From JAGDXZ01 sp049965975 (GTDB lineage: Archaea; Micrarchaeota; Micrarchaeia; Micrarchaeales; CABMGC01), in assembly GCA_049965975.1 (NCBI GenBank), contig JBMFVN010000004.1, positions 1-21,642 of the forward strand: a DNA stretch of 21,642 nucleotides, written 5' to 3'. A program made the translations under genes and the position numbers. The notes beneath the pieces are model-generated. The model did not search any database. It saw nothing but the letters and a program-made list of their open reading frames with translations, and was not told the DNA's origin. Shown piece after piece: positions 13,719 through 20,569 of the stretch. How positions within the stretch are numbered: the stretch's first letter is position 1; each line of letters opens with the position of its first letter.

Positions 13719-15131
13719 ATGGAAATGAGCGAATTTTTCAAAAGCATATACGCTTTGACTGATGGCAAGCCGTCGTTCAAGATCTTTGTCAATGGCGAAT
13801 GGCTCGACTCTGTGTCGAAAAGAACTGCAGAAGTGGTTTCGCCAAACGGCCTTCAGCCCATTGCATATGTGCAGCTTGCAAACAAGGAAGACCTTGAAAA
13901 GGCAATAAGCGGAGCTTCGAAAAGCGTAGGCGCTGAATACGACAGGCTGGCCGTTTTCGAAAGGGCAAAGGAGCTAATGGAAACATACAAGGAAGATTTC
14001 GTAAATGACATAATGCTTGAATCGGGCAAGACGCGCGAGCTTGCAGAAGGAGAGGTCAAAACCACTATAGAAAGGCTTGGCCTTGTAAGCGAGGATTTGA
14101 AAAGGGTCAAAATCTGGGACAGGAAGCTTTTCGGCAATGATGTCAAAATAGTGCGCGAACCCATAGGAATTATAGCATGCATACCTGCATTCAACTATCC
14201 ATTGTTCTCTATTGCTTCTAAAATAATCCCGGCTTTGCTAGGCGGCAACTCTGCAGTTGCAAAGCCTTCACTGAGCGACCCTATAGCCTCGCTCATGTTT
14301 GCAAAAGTTCTGCAAGAAGCAGGAGTTCCAGCAGGCGCCCTCAGCGTGCTGACATGCTTGAGCTCTGAACTTGGCGACGAACTGGCAAAAGACCAGAGGA
14401 TCCAGATGATAACGCTTACCGGCAGCACTGCGACAGGCCAGCATGTAATGTCTGTTTGCGGAATAAAGAGGCTTCACCTTGAGCTAGGCGGGAAGGGCAG
14501 CGCCATAGTGCTCGAAGACGCTAATATACAAAATGCCGCGAAAAAGATCCTAGAAGGCGCATTGAAATACTCTGGCCAGAGATGCGACGCGATAAGCAGG
14601 GTATTGGTTGTTGAAAAGGCGCACAATGAGCTTGTCGATGAGCTGCTCAAAAACTTCGACGAATACGCTTCTAAGGCTGTACCGCTCATAGACGAAAAGG
14701 CGGCACAAAAAGTAATGCAGCTCGTAGAAGACGCAGTGGCAAAAGGGGCAAAAATACTGAAAGGCGGAAAAGCGGAAAGGAATTTTGTAGAGCCTACGCT
14801 TCTTGACAGCGTTCCTTTGCAAGCGAGAATAGCGCAAGAGGAAACATTCGGACCTGTAATACCAGTAATACAGGTAAAGAATGCAAAAGAGGCGATTGCG
14901 ATAGCAAAAGAATCTACATATGCATTAGATTCATGCATATTCGGCAACAGAAACGCTATGAAATATGCAAAAATGCTAGATGACGGCAGTGTCACAATAA
15001 ACAACTACCCGTCGCACGGCACAGGCTTTTACCCGTTTGGCGGAAACAAGAACTCTGGAATAGGCAGGGAAGGCGTAGGCTACAGCCTGCTTGAAATGAC
15101 AAGAATAAAGACCATAAAAATTGAAAAATGA
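13719..15131 (+). CDS. gapN: NAD(P)-dependent aldehyde dehydrogenase, probably non-phosphorylating glyceraldehyde-3-phosphate dehydrogenase
   Basis: Oxidises an aldehyde to the acid. By similarity this is the archaeal GAPN step, glyceraldehyde-3-phosphate to 3-phosphoglycerate, in a modified glycolysis. The 470 residues carry the catalytic set N159 (PAFNYPLF), E255 (LELGGKG) and C289 (SGQRCDAIS). Resemblance to crenarchaeal GAPN is clear from recall in EVKTTIERLGLVSEDLK, KPSLSDPIAS and the C-terminal YPFGGNKNSGIGREG. Other aldehyde dehydrogenases, such as succinate-semialdehyde dehydrogenase, share the fold, so substrate is less certain than class. ATG 13719 is set by AGGAGG. The gene has its own promoter and no glycolytic neighbour. 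It is divergent from the nuclease gene and 121 bases upstream of the ribosomal operon. Confidence 0.82.
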   Translation: MEMSEFFKSIYALTDGKPSFKIFVNGEWLDSVSKRTAEVVSPNGLQPIAYVQLANKEDLEKAISGASKSVGAEYDRLAVFERAKELMETYKEDFVNDIMLESGKTRELAEGEVKTTIERLGLVSEDLKRVKIWDRKLFGNDVKIVREPIGIIACIPAFNYPLFSIASKIIPALLGGNSAVAKPSLSDPIASLMFAKVLQEAGVPAGALSVLTCLSSELGDELAKDQRIQMITLTGSTATGQHVMSVCGIKRLHLELGGKGSAIVLEDANIQNAAKKILEGALKYSGQRCDAISRVLVVEKAHNELVDELLKNFDEYASKAVPLIDEKAAQKVMQLVEDAVAKGAKILKGGKAERNFVEPTLLDSVPLQARIAQEETFGPVIPVIQVKNAKEAIAIAKESTYALDSCIFGNRNAMKYAKMLDDGSVTINNYPSHGTGFYPFGGNKNSGIGREGVGYSLLEMTRIKTIKIEK

Positions 15132-15173
15132 AAAAAGGTAAGCAGCTCGGTATCTGGGCAATAGTGAAAAAGA

Positions 15174-15184
15174 TTTATAAATAT
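15174..15184 (+). promoter_or_regulatory. TATA box of the L3 ribosomal operon
   Basis: TTTATAAATAT is a near-consensus box. Transcription should start near 15205, leaving a leader of nearly 50 bases before ATG 15253. Confidence 0.6.
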
Positions 15185-15199
15185 GCTAAAGAATAATAT

Positions 15200-15217
15200 T
15201 TGCTGATTTAGCAGCAA
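15200..15217. repeat. Inverted repeat at the L3 operon transcript start
   Basis: TTGCTG and CAGCAA are perfect complements around ATTTAG. The repeat straddles the predicted start site, so a protein-binding operator is more likely than a leader hairpin. Confidence 0.35.
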
Positions 15218-15252
15218 TCTTTTCTTTTGCTTGCTAAAAAAGGTCGTTACTA

Positions 15253-16218
15253 ATGAGAAGAGGCTCTTTAGAGTATTGGCCGCATAGAAGGGCGAAGAAG
15301 CTCATGGCTAGAGTCAGGCATTGGACAGAAAGCAAAGAGCCTGTGCTGCTGGGCTTCATAGGCTTCAAGGCTGGCATGACACACGTTATGTATGTTGACA
15401 ATTCAAATGGGCCTGCCAAGGGCACCGAGATATCAGAGCCAGTAACTGTGCTTGAGGTTCCAAAGGTATATGTTTATGGAGCAAGGTTCTATTCAAAGAA
15501 CCCGCAGACAGGCTACAAGCAAGTGGCAGAAGAAGTCTATGACAAGCAGCTTGCAAAAAACGTAGGCATATTGCAAACTAACAAAACAGACATTTCCAAG
15601 CTTAAGGACAAGGCAGATTCATTTGAAGACATTACTGTATTGGCGTATGTTGACCCTATGGGCGTTGGCTTCGGCACAAAGAAGCGAATGCGCTTTGAGC
15701 TTGCGCTTGGCGGCAACAACAAGGAAAAGATCGAGCTTGTGGAGAAGCTTCTTGGCAAAGAAGTAAAGATAAGCGACGTGTTCAAGACCGGCGAGTATGT
15801 TGATGTTACAAGCATAAGCAAAGGAAAGGGCTGGGAAGGCCCTGTAAGAAGATTCGGAGTAGCAAGGCAGAGGAGAAAGGCAACAGGAAGGGTAAGGCAT
15901 GTTGGAACGCTAGGCCCGTTCAAGCCGCCGAAAGTCCTTTACACTGTTCCGATGGCCGGCGGGCTTGGGCACAACTACAGGACAGAGCTCAACAAGCGCA
16001 TAATGAAGATAGGCTCTCAAAGCGAGGCCAGCTCTATAAACGTATCAGGAGGATTTCCGCATTACGGCATAGTAAGGAACGATTTTGTGTTAGTACACGG
16101 CTCTGTGCCGGGCGCTCCTGGAATGCTTGTAAGGCTTAGAAAGGCCCTGAGGCCGGTAAAGCCAGCTACTGAGCAAAAGATAAACGCGATATCGCTAAAA
16201 TCTAAAATAGGTGCTTAA
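15253..16218 (+). CDS. rpl3: Ribosomal protein L3 (uL3)
   Basis: Early-assembly large-subunit protein that reaches toward the peptidyl transferase centre. The 321-residue archaeal form shows GFKAGMTHVMYVDN near the N-terminus, the GKGWEGPVRRFGV block (the usual GKGFQGP-type loop), TLGPFKPPKV, and GSVPGAPGMLVRLR near the C-terminus. It begins RRGSLEYWPHRRAKK, as archaeal L3 does. It is the first gene of a nine-gene run and has the only strong promoter. ATG 15253 follows an AGGT element and the TATA-driven leader. Confidence 0.97.
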   Translation: MRRGSLEYWPHRRAKKLMARVRHWTESKEPVLLGFIGFKAGMTHVMYVDNSNGPAKGTEISEPVTVLEVPKVYVYGARFYSKNPQTGYKQVAEEVYDKQLAKNVGILQTNKTDISKLKDKADSFEDITVLAYVDPMGVGFGTKKRMRFELALGGNNKEKIELVEKLLGKEVKISDVFKTGEYVDVTSISKGKGWEGPVRRFGVARQRRKATGRVRHVGTLGPFKPPKVLYTVPMAGGLGHNYRTELNKRIMKIGSQSEASSINVSGGFPHYGIVRNDFVLVHGSVPGAPGMLVRLRKALRPVKPATEQKINAISLKSKIGA

Positions 16219-16219
16219 A

Positions 16220-17011
16220 ATGGAAGCTGATGTTTACAATATAGATGGCAGCGTCTCTGGCAAAGTGCCACTGCCAAGCGTGTTCGAAACTCATTTCAAC
16301 AAGGACAATGTCCTAAGGGCTCTTCTTGCAGAGCAAAGCAAGGAGTACCAGCCACAGGGCAGGGACCCTCTCGCTGGCCTGAGAACATCTGCGGTATATG
16401 TGGGCAGGTATGGCGTATACAGGACAGGAAGGCACATGGGCATTGCAATAAGGCCAAGGCAGAAGCTTGCAAAGGGCGCAATGGGAGAAGTCAGAAGAAT
16501 ACCTTCGGCAAGGAAGGGCAGGCGGGCGCATCCGGCAAAGGTAGAGAAGAAGCTTGTAGAAAGGATAAACAGGAAGGAATACGAAAAGGCAATAGCAATG
16601 GCAATAGCAGCCACAGCAGACGCTGAGAAGGTGAAGCAAAGAAACATATTCGAAGGCAAGCTGCCGATAGTGGTTGACGCTTCTATAGAGCAGATAGACA
16701 AGACAAAGAAGCTTTACGAGGTTCTTTCCAAGCTAGGGCTTGAAAAGGATCTTGAAAGAGCACACAGGCCAGAGCTTAAGCCAAACAGCAGGAGGCTTGC
16801 AAAGAAAAGATACTTCAAGAAAAGCGCAGTGATAATAGCAAAAGATGCGAGCAAGCTGAAGAAAGCAGGAGAGAACATACCTGGAATAGACATAGCAAGC
16901 GTTGACTCTCTTACAGTCGGCGTTCTTGCACCTGGAGGCGAGCCTAGGCTTGCCATCTGGACCCTGCCGGCAATAAAAAGCTTAGAAGAGAAAAACAAGG
17001 TGTCTAAATGA
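16220..17011 (+). CDS. rpl4: Ribosomal protein L4 (uL4)
   Basis: Large-subunit protein lining the exit tunnel; 263 residues, archaeal length. It has the N-terminal VYNIDGSVSGKVPLPSVF, then GRHMGIAIRPRQKLAKG and RRIPSARKGRRAHP (the extended RNA-binding loop region), and a Rossmann-like C-terminal half. ATG 16220 is one base past the L3 stop, with GGTG inside the L3 end and a 6-base spacer. An in-frame GTG at 16211 is part of that ribosome site and is rejected. Its own stop overlaps the L23 start. Confidence 0.96.
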   Translation: MEADVYNIDGSVSGKVPLPSVFETHFNKDNVLRALLAEQSKEYQPQGRDPLAGLRTSAVYVGRYGVYRTGRHMGIAIRPRQKLAKGAMGEVRRIPSARKGRRAHPAKVEKKLVERINRKEYEKAIAMAIAATADAEKVKQRNIFEGKLPIVVDASIEQIDKTKKLYEVLSKLGLEKDLERAHRPELKPNSRRLAKKRYFKKSAVIIAKDASKLKKAGENIPGIDIASVDSLTVGVLAPGGEPRLAIWTLPAIKSLEEKNKVSK

Positions 17012-17259
17012 GCGTTTTGTTTTACCCGCTTGCTACTGAAAAGGCAATAGGCATGATTGACAGGGACAATGTCATTGTATATGTTGTTGCTCTTAATGCG
17101 ACAAAGCCGCAGGTAAAGAAGGAGTTCGAGAAAATGTTCAATGTAAAAGTTGACAAGGTAAACATGGAAATTGACGCAAAGAATAATAAGAAAGCATACA
17201 TAAAATTAGGAAAAGAGTACAAGGCTAGCGACATAGCTTTGAAGCTCAAGCTGGTATAG
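17008..17259 (+). CDS. rpl23: Ribosomal protein L23 (uL23)
   Basis: An 83-residue large-subunit protein at the tunnel exit, where SRP and chaperones dock. The short archaeal form has YPLATEKAIGMIDRDN at the N-terminus and KVDKVNMEIDAKNNKKAYIKL in two parts of the central sheet. The start overlaps the L4 stop as ATGA, indicating translational coupling, and GGTG lies 5 bases upstream. Confidence 0.95.
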   Translation: MSVLFYPLATEKAIGMIDRDNVIVYVVALNATKPQVKKEFEKMFNVKVDKVNMEIDAKNNKKAYIKLGKEYKASDIALKLKLV

Positions 17260-17274
17260 CGAAGGTGTGCTTGA

Positions 17275-17991
17275 ATGGGAAAAAGATTGAGGCAACAGAG
17301 GCGCGGAAAAGCTAGCAACGCTTATACAAAACCTCCGAAGAGCGGCAAGTTCGACGTGATAATGCCCAGCAGGCATGCGCAATTGCTAGAAGGTGAGGTT
17401 GTAGAATTCCTTGACAACCCGTTGCACACAGCTCCGTTGATGAGGATAAAATACACAGACAATACAGAAGCCATATTGATAGCGCCAGAGGGCATTTATC
17501 TCGGCAGCAAGCTGCAAGAAGGAGACAATGCCAGCATATCGCTCGGCAATGTGCTGCCTATAGGAAACATACCCGATGGCATGTTTGTATGCAACGTTGA
17601 GCTTAGGCCAGGAGACGGAGGCAAGCTTGCCAGGTCTTGCGGCTCTTATGCAACAATAGTCTCGCACAGCTCAGATACAGTAACGCTCATGCTGCCTTCA
17701 AAGCGCACTATAGAGCTCAATAGGAACTGCAGGGCAGAGATAGGCGTTGCAGCAGGCGGCGGAGCAATAACAGAGCCTATCCTCAAGGCGGGCAAGAGCC
17801 ATTACATGATGCATGCTGTTAATGCGCTGTGGCCAAGGAACAGGGGCGTTAAGATGAACCCGGTCGACCACCCATTCGGAGGCAAGCAGCACCACAAGGG
17901 CTATTCAAGCATGGTATCTAGGAATGCGCCTCCTGGAGCAAAAGTAGGCCACATAGCCGCAAGGCGCGTAGGCAGAAAGAAGCGTGGTTGA
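17275..17991 (+). CDS. rpl2: Ribosomal protein L2 (uL2)
   Basis: Large-subunit core protein required for subunit joining and peptidyl transfer; 238 residues. It begins GKRLRQQRRGKAS as in archaeal L2. The C-terminal NPVDHPFGGKQHH and SRNAPPGAKVGHIAARR blocks carry the conserved His near the catalytic centre. GGTG at 17264-17267 precedes ATG 17275 by 7 bases. It ends one base before the S19 start. Confidence 0.97.
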   Translation: MGKRLRQQRRGKASNAYTKPPKSGKFDVIMPSRHAQLLEGEVVEFLDNPLHTAPLMRIKYTDNTEAILIAPEGIYLGSKLQEGDNASISLGNVLPIGNIPDGMFVCNVELRPGDGGKLARSCGSYATIVSHSSDTVTLMLPSKRTIELNRNCRAEIGVAAGGGAITEPILKAGKSHYMMHAVNALWPRNRGVKMNPVDHPFGGKQHHKGYSSMVSRNAPPGAKVGHIAARRVGRKKRG

Positions 17992-17992
17992 T

Positions 17993-18385
17993 ATGCCAAG
18001 AACGTTCACATTTAGGGGCAAGACTCTTGAAGAGCTGCAGTCTATGAGCTTGAGCGACTTCAGCAAGCTGCTTTCGGCAAGGGAGCGAAGAAGCATAGAA
18101 AGGATGAACTTCGAATACAAGCACCTCATCGAGAAAGTAGAAAAAGAAAAGAAAAGCGGAAGCAACAAGCAGATAAGAACACACATAAGAGAAGCGGTAA
18201 TACTGCCAAGCTGGGTAGGCCTCAAGTTCGGCGTGCATGACGGCAAGGAGTTCAAGGAGCTTTCAATAACGCCGGAGATGGTAGGCCACAGGCTCGGGGA
18301 GTTCGTGTTTACTGTAAAGCGCGTTGTGCATTCTGCGCCTGGCATAAGGGCAACGCGTGGAAGCAAGTTCTTAGCGGTGAAATGA
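17993..18385 (+). CDS. rps19: Ribosomal protein S19 (uS19)
   Basis: A 130-residue small-subunit head protein near the A site and S13. FTFRGKTLEELQSMSL is the archaeal N-terminus, and PEMVGHRLGEFVFT and GIRATRGSKF are the conserved C-terminal motifs. ATG 17993 is preferred to the in-frame GTG at 17984 because archaeal S19 starts close to this point and the GTG lies inside the L2 gene. The stop overlaps the L22 start. Confidence 0.95.
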   Translation: MPRTFTFRGKTLEELQSMSLSDFSKLLSARERRSIERMNFEYKHLIEKVEKEKKSGSNKQIRTHIREAVILPSWVGLKFGVHDGKEFKELSITPEMVGHRLGEFVFTVKRVVHSAPGIRATRGSKFLAVK

Positions 18386-19140
18386 TGCACAAGTACTCTT
18401 TTCCAGTAACAGGCAATATGGCAGTCGCGCAGGCATACGATGTTAACGCCAGCTACAAGGACCTTTGTGCCGTATGCGACGCGATAAGGTATGCCAAAGC
18501 CGACGACGCCTTCGCAGTGCTTGACAGCATAATAAGCAAGAAGATGCCCATACATGTCAGGAGGTTCAACAAGCACATGGGAGCAAAGCACGAGCTAGGC
18601 GGGGCAAAAGGCGCCTTCCCAGTAATGGCTGCAAAGGAAGTGAGAAAGGTGCTTATCAACGCACTAGCAAACGCAGATTCAAAGGGCATTGACACTTCAA
18701 ACGCAATAATAGCTTATGCAACTGCAAACAAGACGCACATAGAAAGGAGATCTCCTTCTAAGGGAAGCCTTTCCTGGGGAAGGGGCATGTACGGCTATTC
18801 TGCAAGGGTGCACAGCGACATAGAATACGCTAAGATAGAGCTTGCTCTTGCTGAGCCTGAAGAAGTAGGAAGAAAGCCGAGAAAGGTAAGGCTGCCATAC
18901 GTGAGGCAGGAAAAGAAGCAGCAGGCTGCAAACAAGCCAAAAGCAGCTAAGGCCCTGTCAAGCACAAGCAACACTGAAACAAAGCAGCAACAAAAGCCAG
19001 AGGCAGCAAGCGGCGAAAAGAAGCAGGCTGAAGAAAGCCAAAAGCAAAGCGGCAACAGCAGCGAGAACAAAGCAAAAACGGCAAAGCCTGCAGACAATGA
19101 CGATAATGCTAAAAAGCAGGAAGCTAAGCAAGAAAGGTGA
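18382..19140 (+). CDS. rpl22: Ribosomal protein L22 (uL22) with long low-complexity tail
   Basis: Exit-tunnel protein. Residues 1 to about 170 are a normal archaeal L22, with KYSFPVTGNMAVAQAYDVN at the start and VRRFNKHMGAKHELGGAKG, the family's Cys-free core signature. Residues from about 175 to 252 form a Q/K/A/E/S/N-rich tail without hydrophobic residues, almost certainly disordered, roughly a third of the protein. Archaeal L22 normally ends near the core. The tail is in frame with an intact end and followed directly by the S3 site, so it is not a frameshift artefact. ATGATG at 18382 overlaps the S19 stop; either Met may be used. Confidence 0.94.
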   Translation: MMHKYSFPVTGNMAVAQAYDVNASYKDLCAVCDAIRYAKADDAFAVLDSIISKKMPIHVRRFNKHMGAKHELGGAKGAFPVMAAKEVRKVLINALANADSKGIDTSNAIIAYATANKTHIERRSPSKGSLSWGRGMYGYSARVHSDIEYAKIELALAEPEEVGRKPRKVRLPYVRQEKKQQAANKPKAAKALSSTSNTETKQQQKPEAASGEKKQAEESQKQSGNSSENKAKTAKPADNDDNAKKQEAKQER

Positions 19141-19144
19141 ATAA

Positions 19145-19927
19145 TTGACAATCGAGAGAAAATTCATAGAAGACGCAATAATCAAGGAGCAAGTAAGCCA
19201 CTACCTTGAAAGCGAGCTGAGCAGGGCCGGCTTCTCAGACATAGAGATACAAAAAACACCAATGCTTACGCGAATAACCGTGTGGGTTACAAACCCCGGA
19301 AGGGTAATAGGCAGGGGCGGAGAGACTATAAACACGCTCACAAAGGCAATAGCAGACAAGTTCAAAATAGACAATCCGCAAATAAGTGTGGCAGAGGTTA
19401 CCAATCCTATGCTAGAGCCCAGGCTCGTGGCCAGGTACTTGGCCAACGCGCTTGAAAGAGGAGCGCATGCAAGGGGCCTGCTTCATTCTGTGCTTAACGA
19501 CATAATGACAAATGGAGCACTAGGCGCAGAGATAATAGTAACCGGCAAGCTTGCTGCAAAAGGAGCAAAGGCAAAGCAGATAAAGCTCAGGCAGGGCTTC
19601 ATACCAAAGGCAGGAGATGTCGTAAAGCTTGTTAAGGAATCAAGGGTAACTGCTTATCCTAAATACGGCGCAATAGGCGTTGTAGTGAGAATAGTAAAGC
19701 CAGGCACAGTGTTCCCTCAGCCAAGGCGCAAGGAGAAGCAGGCAAAAACCCAGATAGTTTCTGGCTCTGCAGCACAGCAGCAGGAACAGCAACAGCAAAC
19801 TGCAGATGCAGGCGCTAAGAGCACAAATGAAGCGAAACAAGAAGCCAAAGATTCAAAGGCGCAAGTTCAGCAGCAAGCAGCACCGCAAGGCAGCGAGCAG
19901 GCAAAGCAGGAAAAAGGCAATAAATAA
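19145..19927 (+). CDS. rps3: Ribosomal protein S3 (uS3), TTG start, with Q-rich tail
   Basis: Small-subunit head protein at the mRNA entry channel. It has the N-terminal IERKFIEDAIIK, a KH domain with the G56-R57-G58-G59 loop (NPGRVIGRGGETIN), and the archaeal LEPRLVARYLANALERG block. The start is TTG 19145: GGTG precedes it by 5 bases, no ATG is in frame nearby, and the sequence begins as archaeal S3 does. Residues from about 197 to 260 are an A/Q/K/E-rich tail with runs of Gln, resembling the L22 tail in composition. It lies 4 bases after L22. Confidence 0.95.
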   Translation: MTIERKFIEDAIIKEQVSHYLESELSRAGFSDIEIQKTPMLTRITVWVTNPGRVIGRGGETINTLTKAIADKFKIDNPQISVAEVTNPMLEPRLVARYLANALERGAHARGLLHSVLNDIMTNGALGAEIIVTGKLAAKGAKAKQIKLRQGFIPKAGDVVKLVKESRVTAYPKYGAIGVVVRIVKPGTVFPQPRRKEKQAKTQIVSGSAAQQQEQQQQTADAGAKSTNEAKQEAKDSKAQVQQQAAPQGSEQAKQEKGNK

Positions 19928-19957
19928 ATATTTATTAGCTATTAAAAAGTGAAATAG

Positions 19958-20158
19958 ATGCACATCAAAGACCTTAGATCCTTAGACGCTGACGCCCTAA
20001 AGAGCAGGCTTCAGCAGGTGCAGCTAGACCTTACAATAGAAAAAAGAAAAATAGCAAGCACCGGAGTGCAGACCAAGAAGGCGAAGATAAGAGAGATGAA
20101 GAAGACGATAGCGCAAATAAAGACTCTTCTTAAGGAAAGAGGTGTAAGCGAGGAATGA
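19958..20158 (+). CDS. rpl29: Ribosomal protein L29 (uL29)
   Basis: A 66-residue two-helix protein near the tunnel exit, beside L23. It starts MHIKDLRSLDADALKSRLQQ, and LDLTIEKRK corresponds to the usual L-x-L-R segment. A 30-base AT-rich gap separates it from S3. The stop overlaps the aIF1 start as ATGA. Confidence 0.92.
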   Translation: MHIKDLRSLDADALKSRLQQVQLDLTIEKRKIASTGVQTKKAKIREMKKTIAQIKTLLKERGVSEE

Positions 20159-20466
20159 CTACAGAAATAGACCCAATAAGTGGCTTGCCAAAAGAGTTGA
20201 ACATCGACGAGATGCTCAATAGGGAAACCACTACCACAAGAATAAAGGTATACACAAAAAAGGCAAAATTCCAAAAACTCATGACCGTTGTAGAAGGCAT
20301 AGAGAGCGACGCGATAGACAAAGTGACAAAGGAGCTAAAGGCCATGCTCTCTTGCGGCGGAACAAACAAGAACGGCGTGATAGAGCTTCAGGGAGACCAC
20401 AAGGAAAAGGTAAAAAAAGCCCTTGAGCAGATAGGCTATCCGAAAGACAGCATAGACGTGGTATGA
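20155..20466 (+). CDS. Translation initiation factor 1 (aIF1/SUI1)
   Basis: A 103-residue SUI1-fold factor that sits at the ribosomal P site and enforces start-codon choice. Key features are RIKVYTKKAKFQKLMTVVEG, then KELKAMLSCGGTNKNG, the conserved Cys-Gly-Gly-Thr loop, and IELQGDHKEKVKKAL. It overlaps L29 by 4 bases (ATGA). The SUI1 gene follows L29 in many archaeal ribosomal clusters. RNase P p29 and S17, which usually come next, are absent. Confidence 0.94.
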   Translation: MTTEIDPISGLPKELNIDEMLNRETTTTRIKVYTKKAKFQKLMTVVEGIESDAIDKVTKELKAMLSCGGTNKNGVIELQGDHKEKVKKALEQIGYPKDSIDVV

Positions 20467-20528
20467 ATTGCTTGCTTGTGTTGGCTTTCCTTGTCTAAGG
20501 TTAAGCCAAACAAGTTAGAGCAAGTAAT
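20467..20528 (+). terminator. Extended hairpin at the end of the ribosomal operon
   Basis: CTTGTGTTGGCTT (20475-20487) pairs with AAGCCAAACAAG (20503-20514) along 12 bp with one bulged G. Inside it, CCTT and AAGG close a GTCT tetraloop (20489-20500). Outside, ATTGCTTG and CAAGTAAT can extend the stem with one mismatch. It begins at the aIF1 stop and ends before the next gene's TATA box, which fits a 3'-end or processing structure. Confidence 0.5.
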
Positions 20529-20529
20529 A

Positions 20530-20539
20530 AATTATAAAC
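20530..20539 (+). promoter_or_regulatory. TATA box for the presenilin-like gene
   Basis: AATTATAAAC predicts a transcript start near 20561, nine bases before TTG 20570. The gene therefore has its own promoter despite following the ribosomal operon. Confidence 0.4.
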
Positions 20540-20569
20540 TGCAAAATTCTAAAATAGGCAAGTGTTTGC

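Noticed and set aside
8692..15131. A GABA shunt made of the aminotransferase and the aldehyde dehydrogenase
   Set aside because: The dehydrogenase looks like GAPN rather than succinate-semialdehyde dehydrogenase, and the two genes are 3.7 kb apart on opposite strands.
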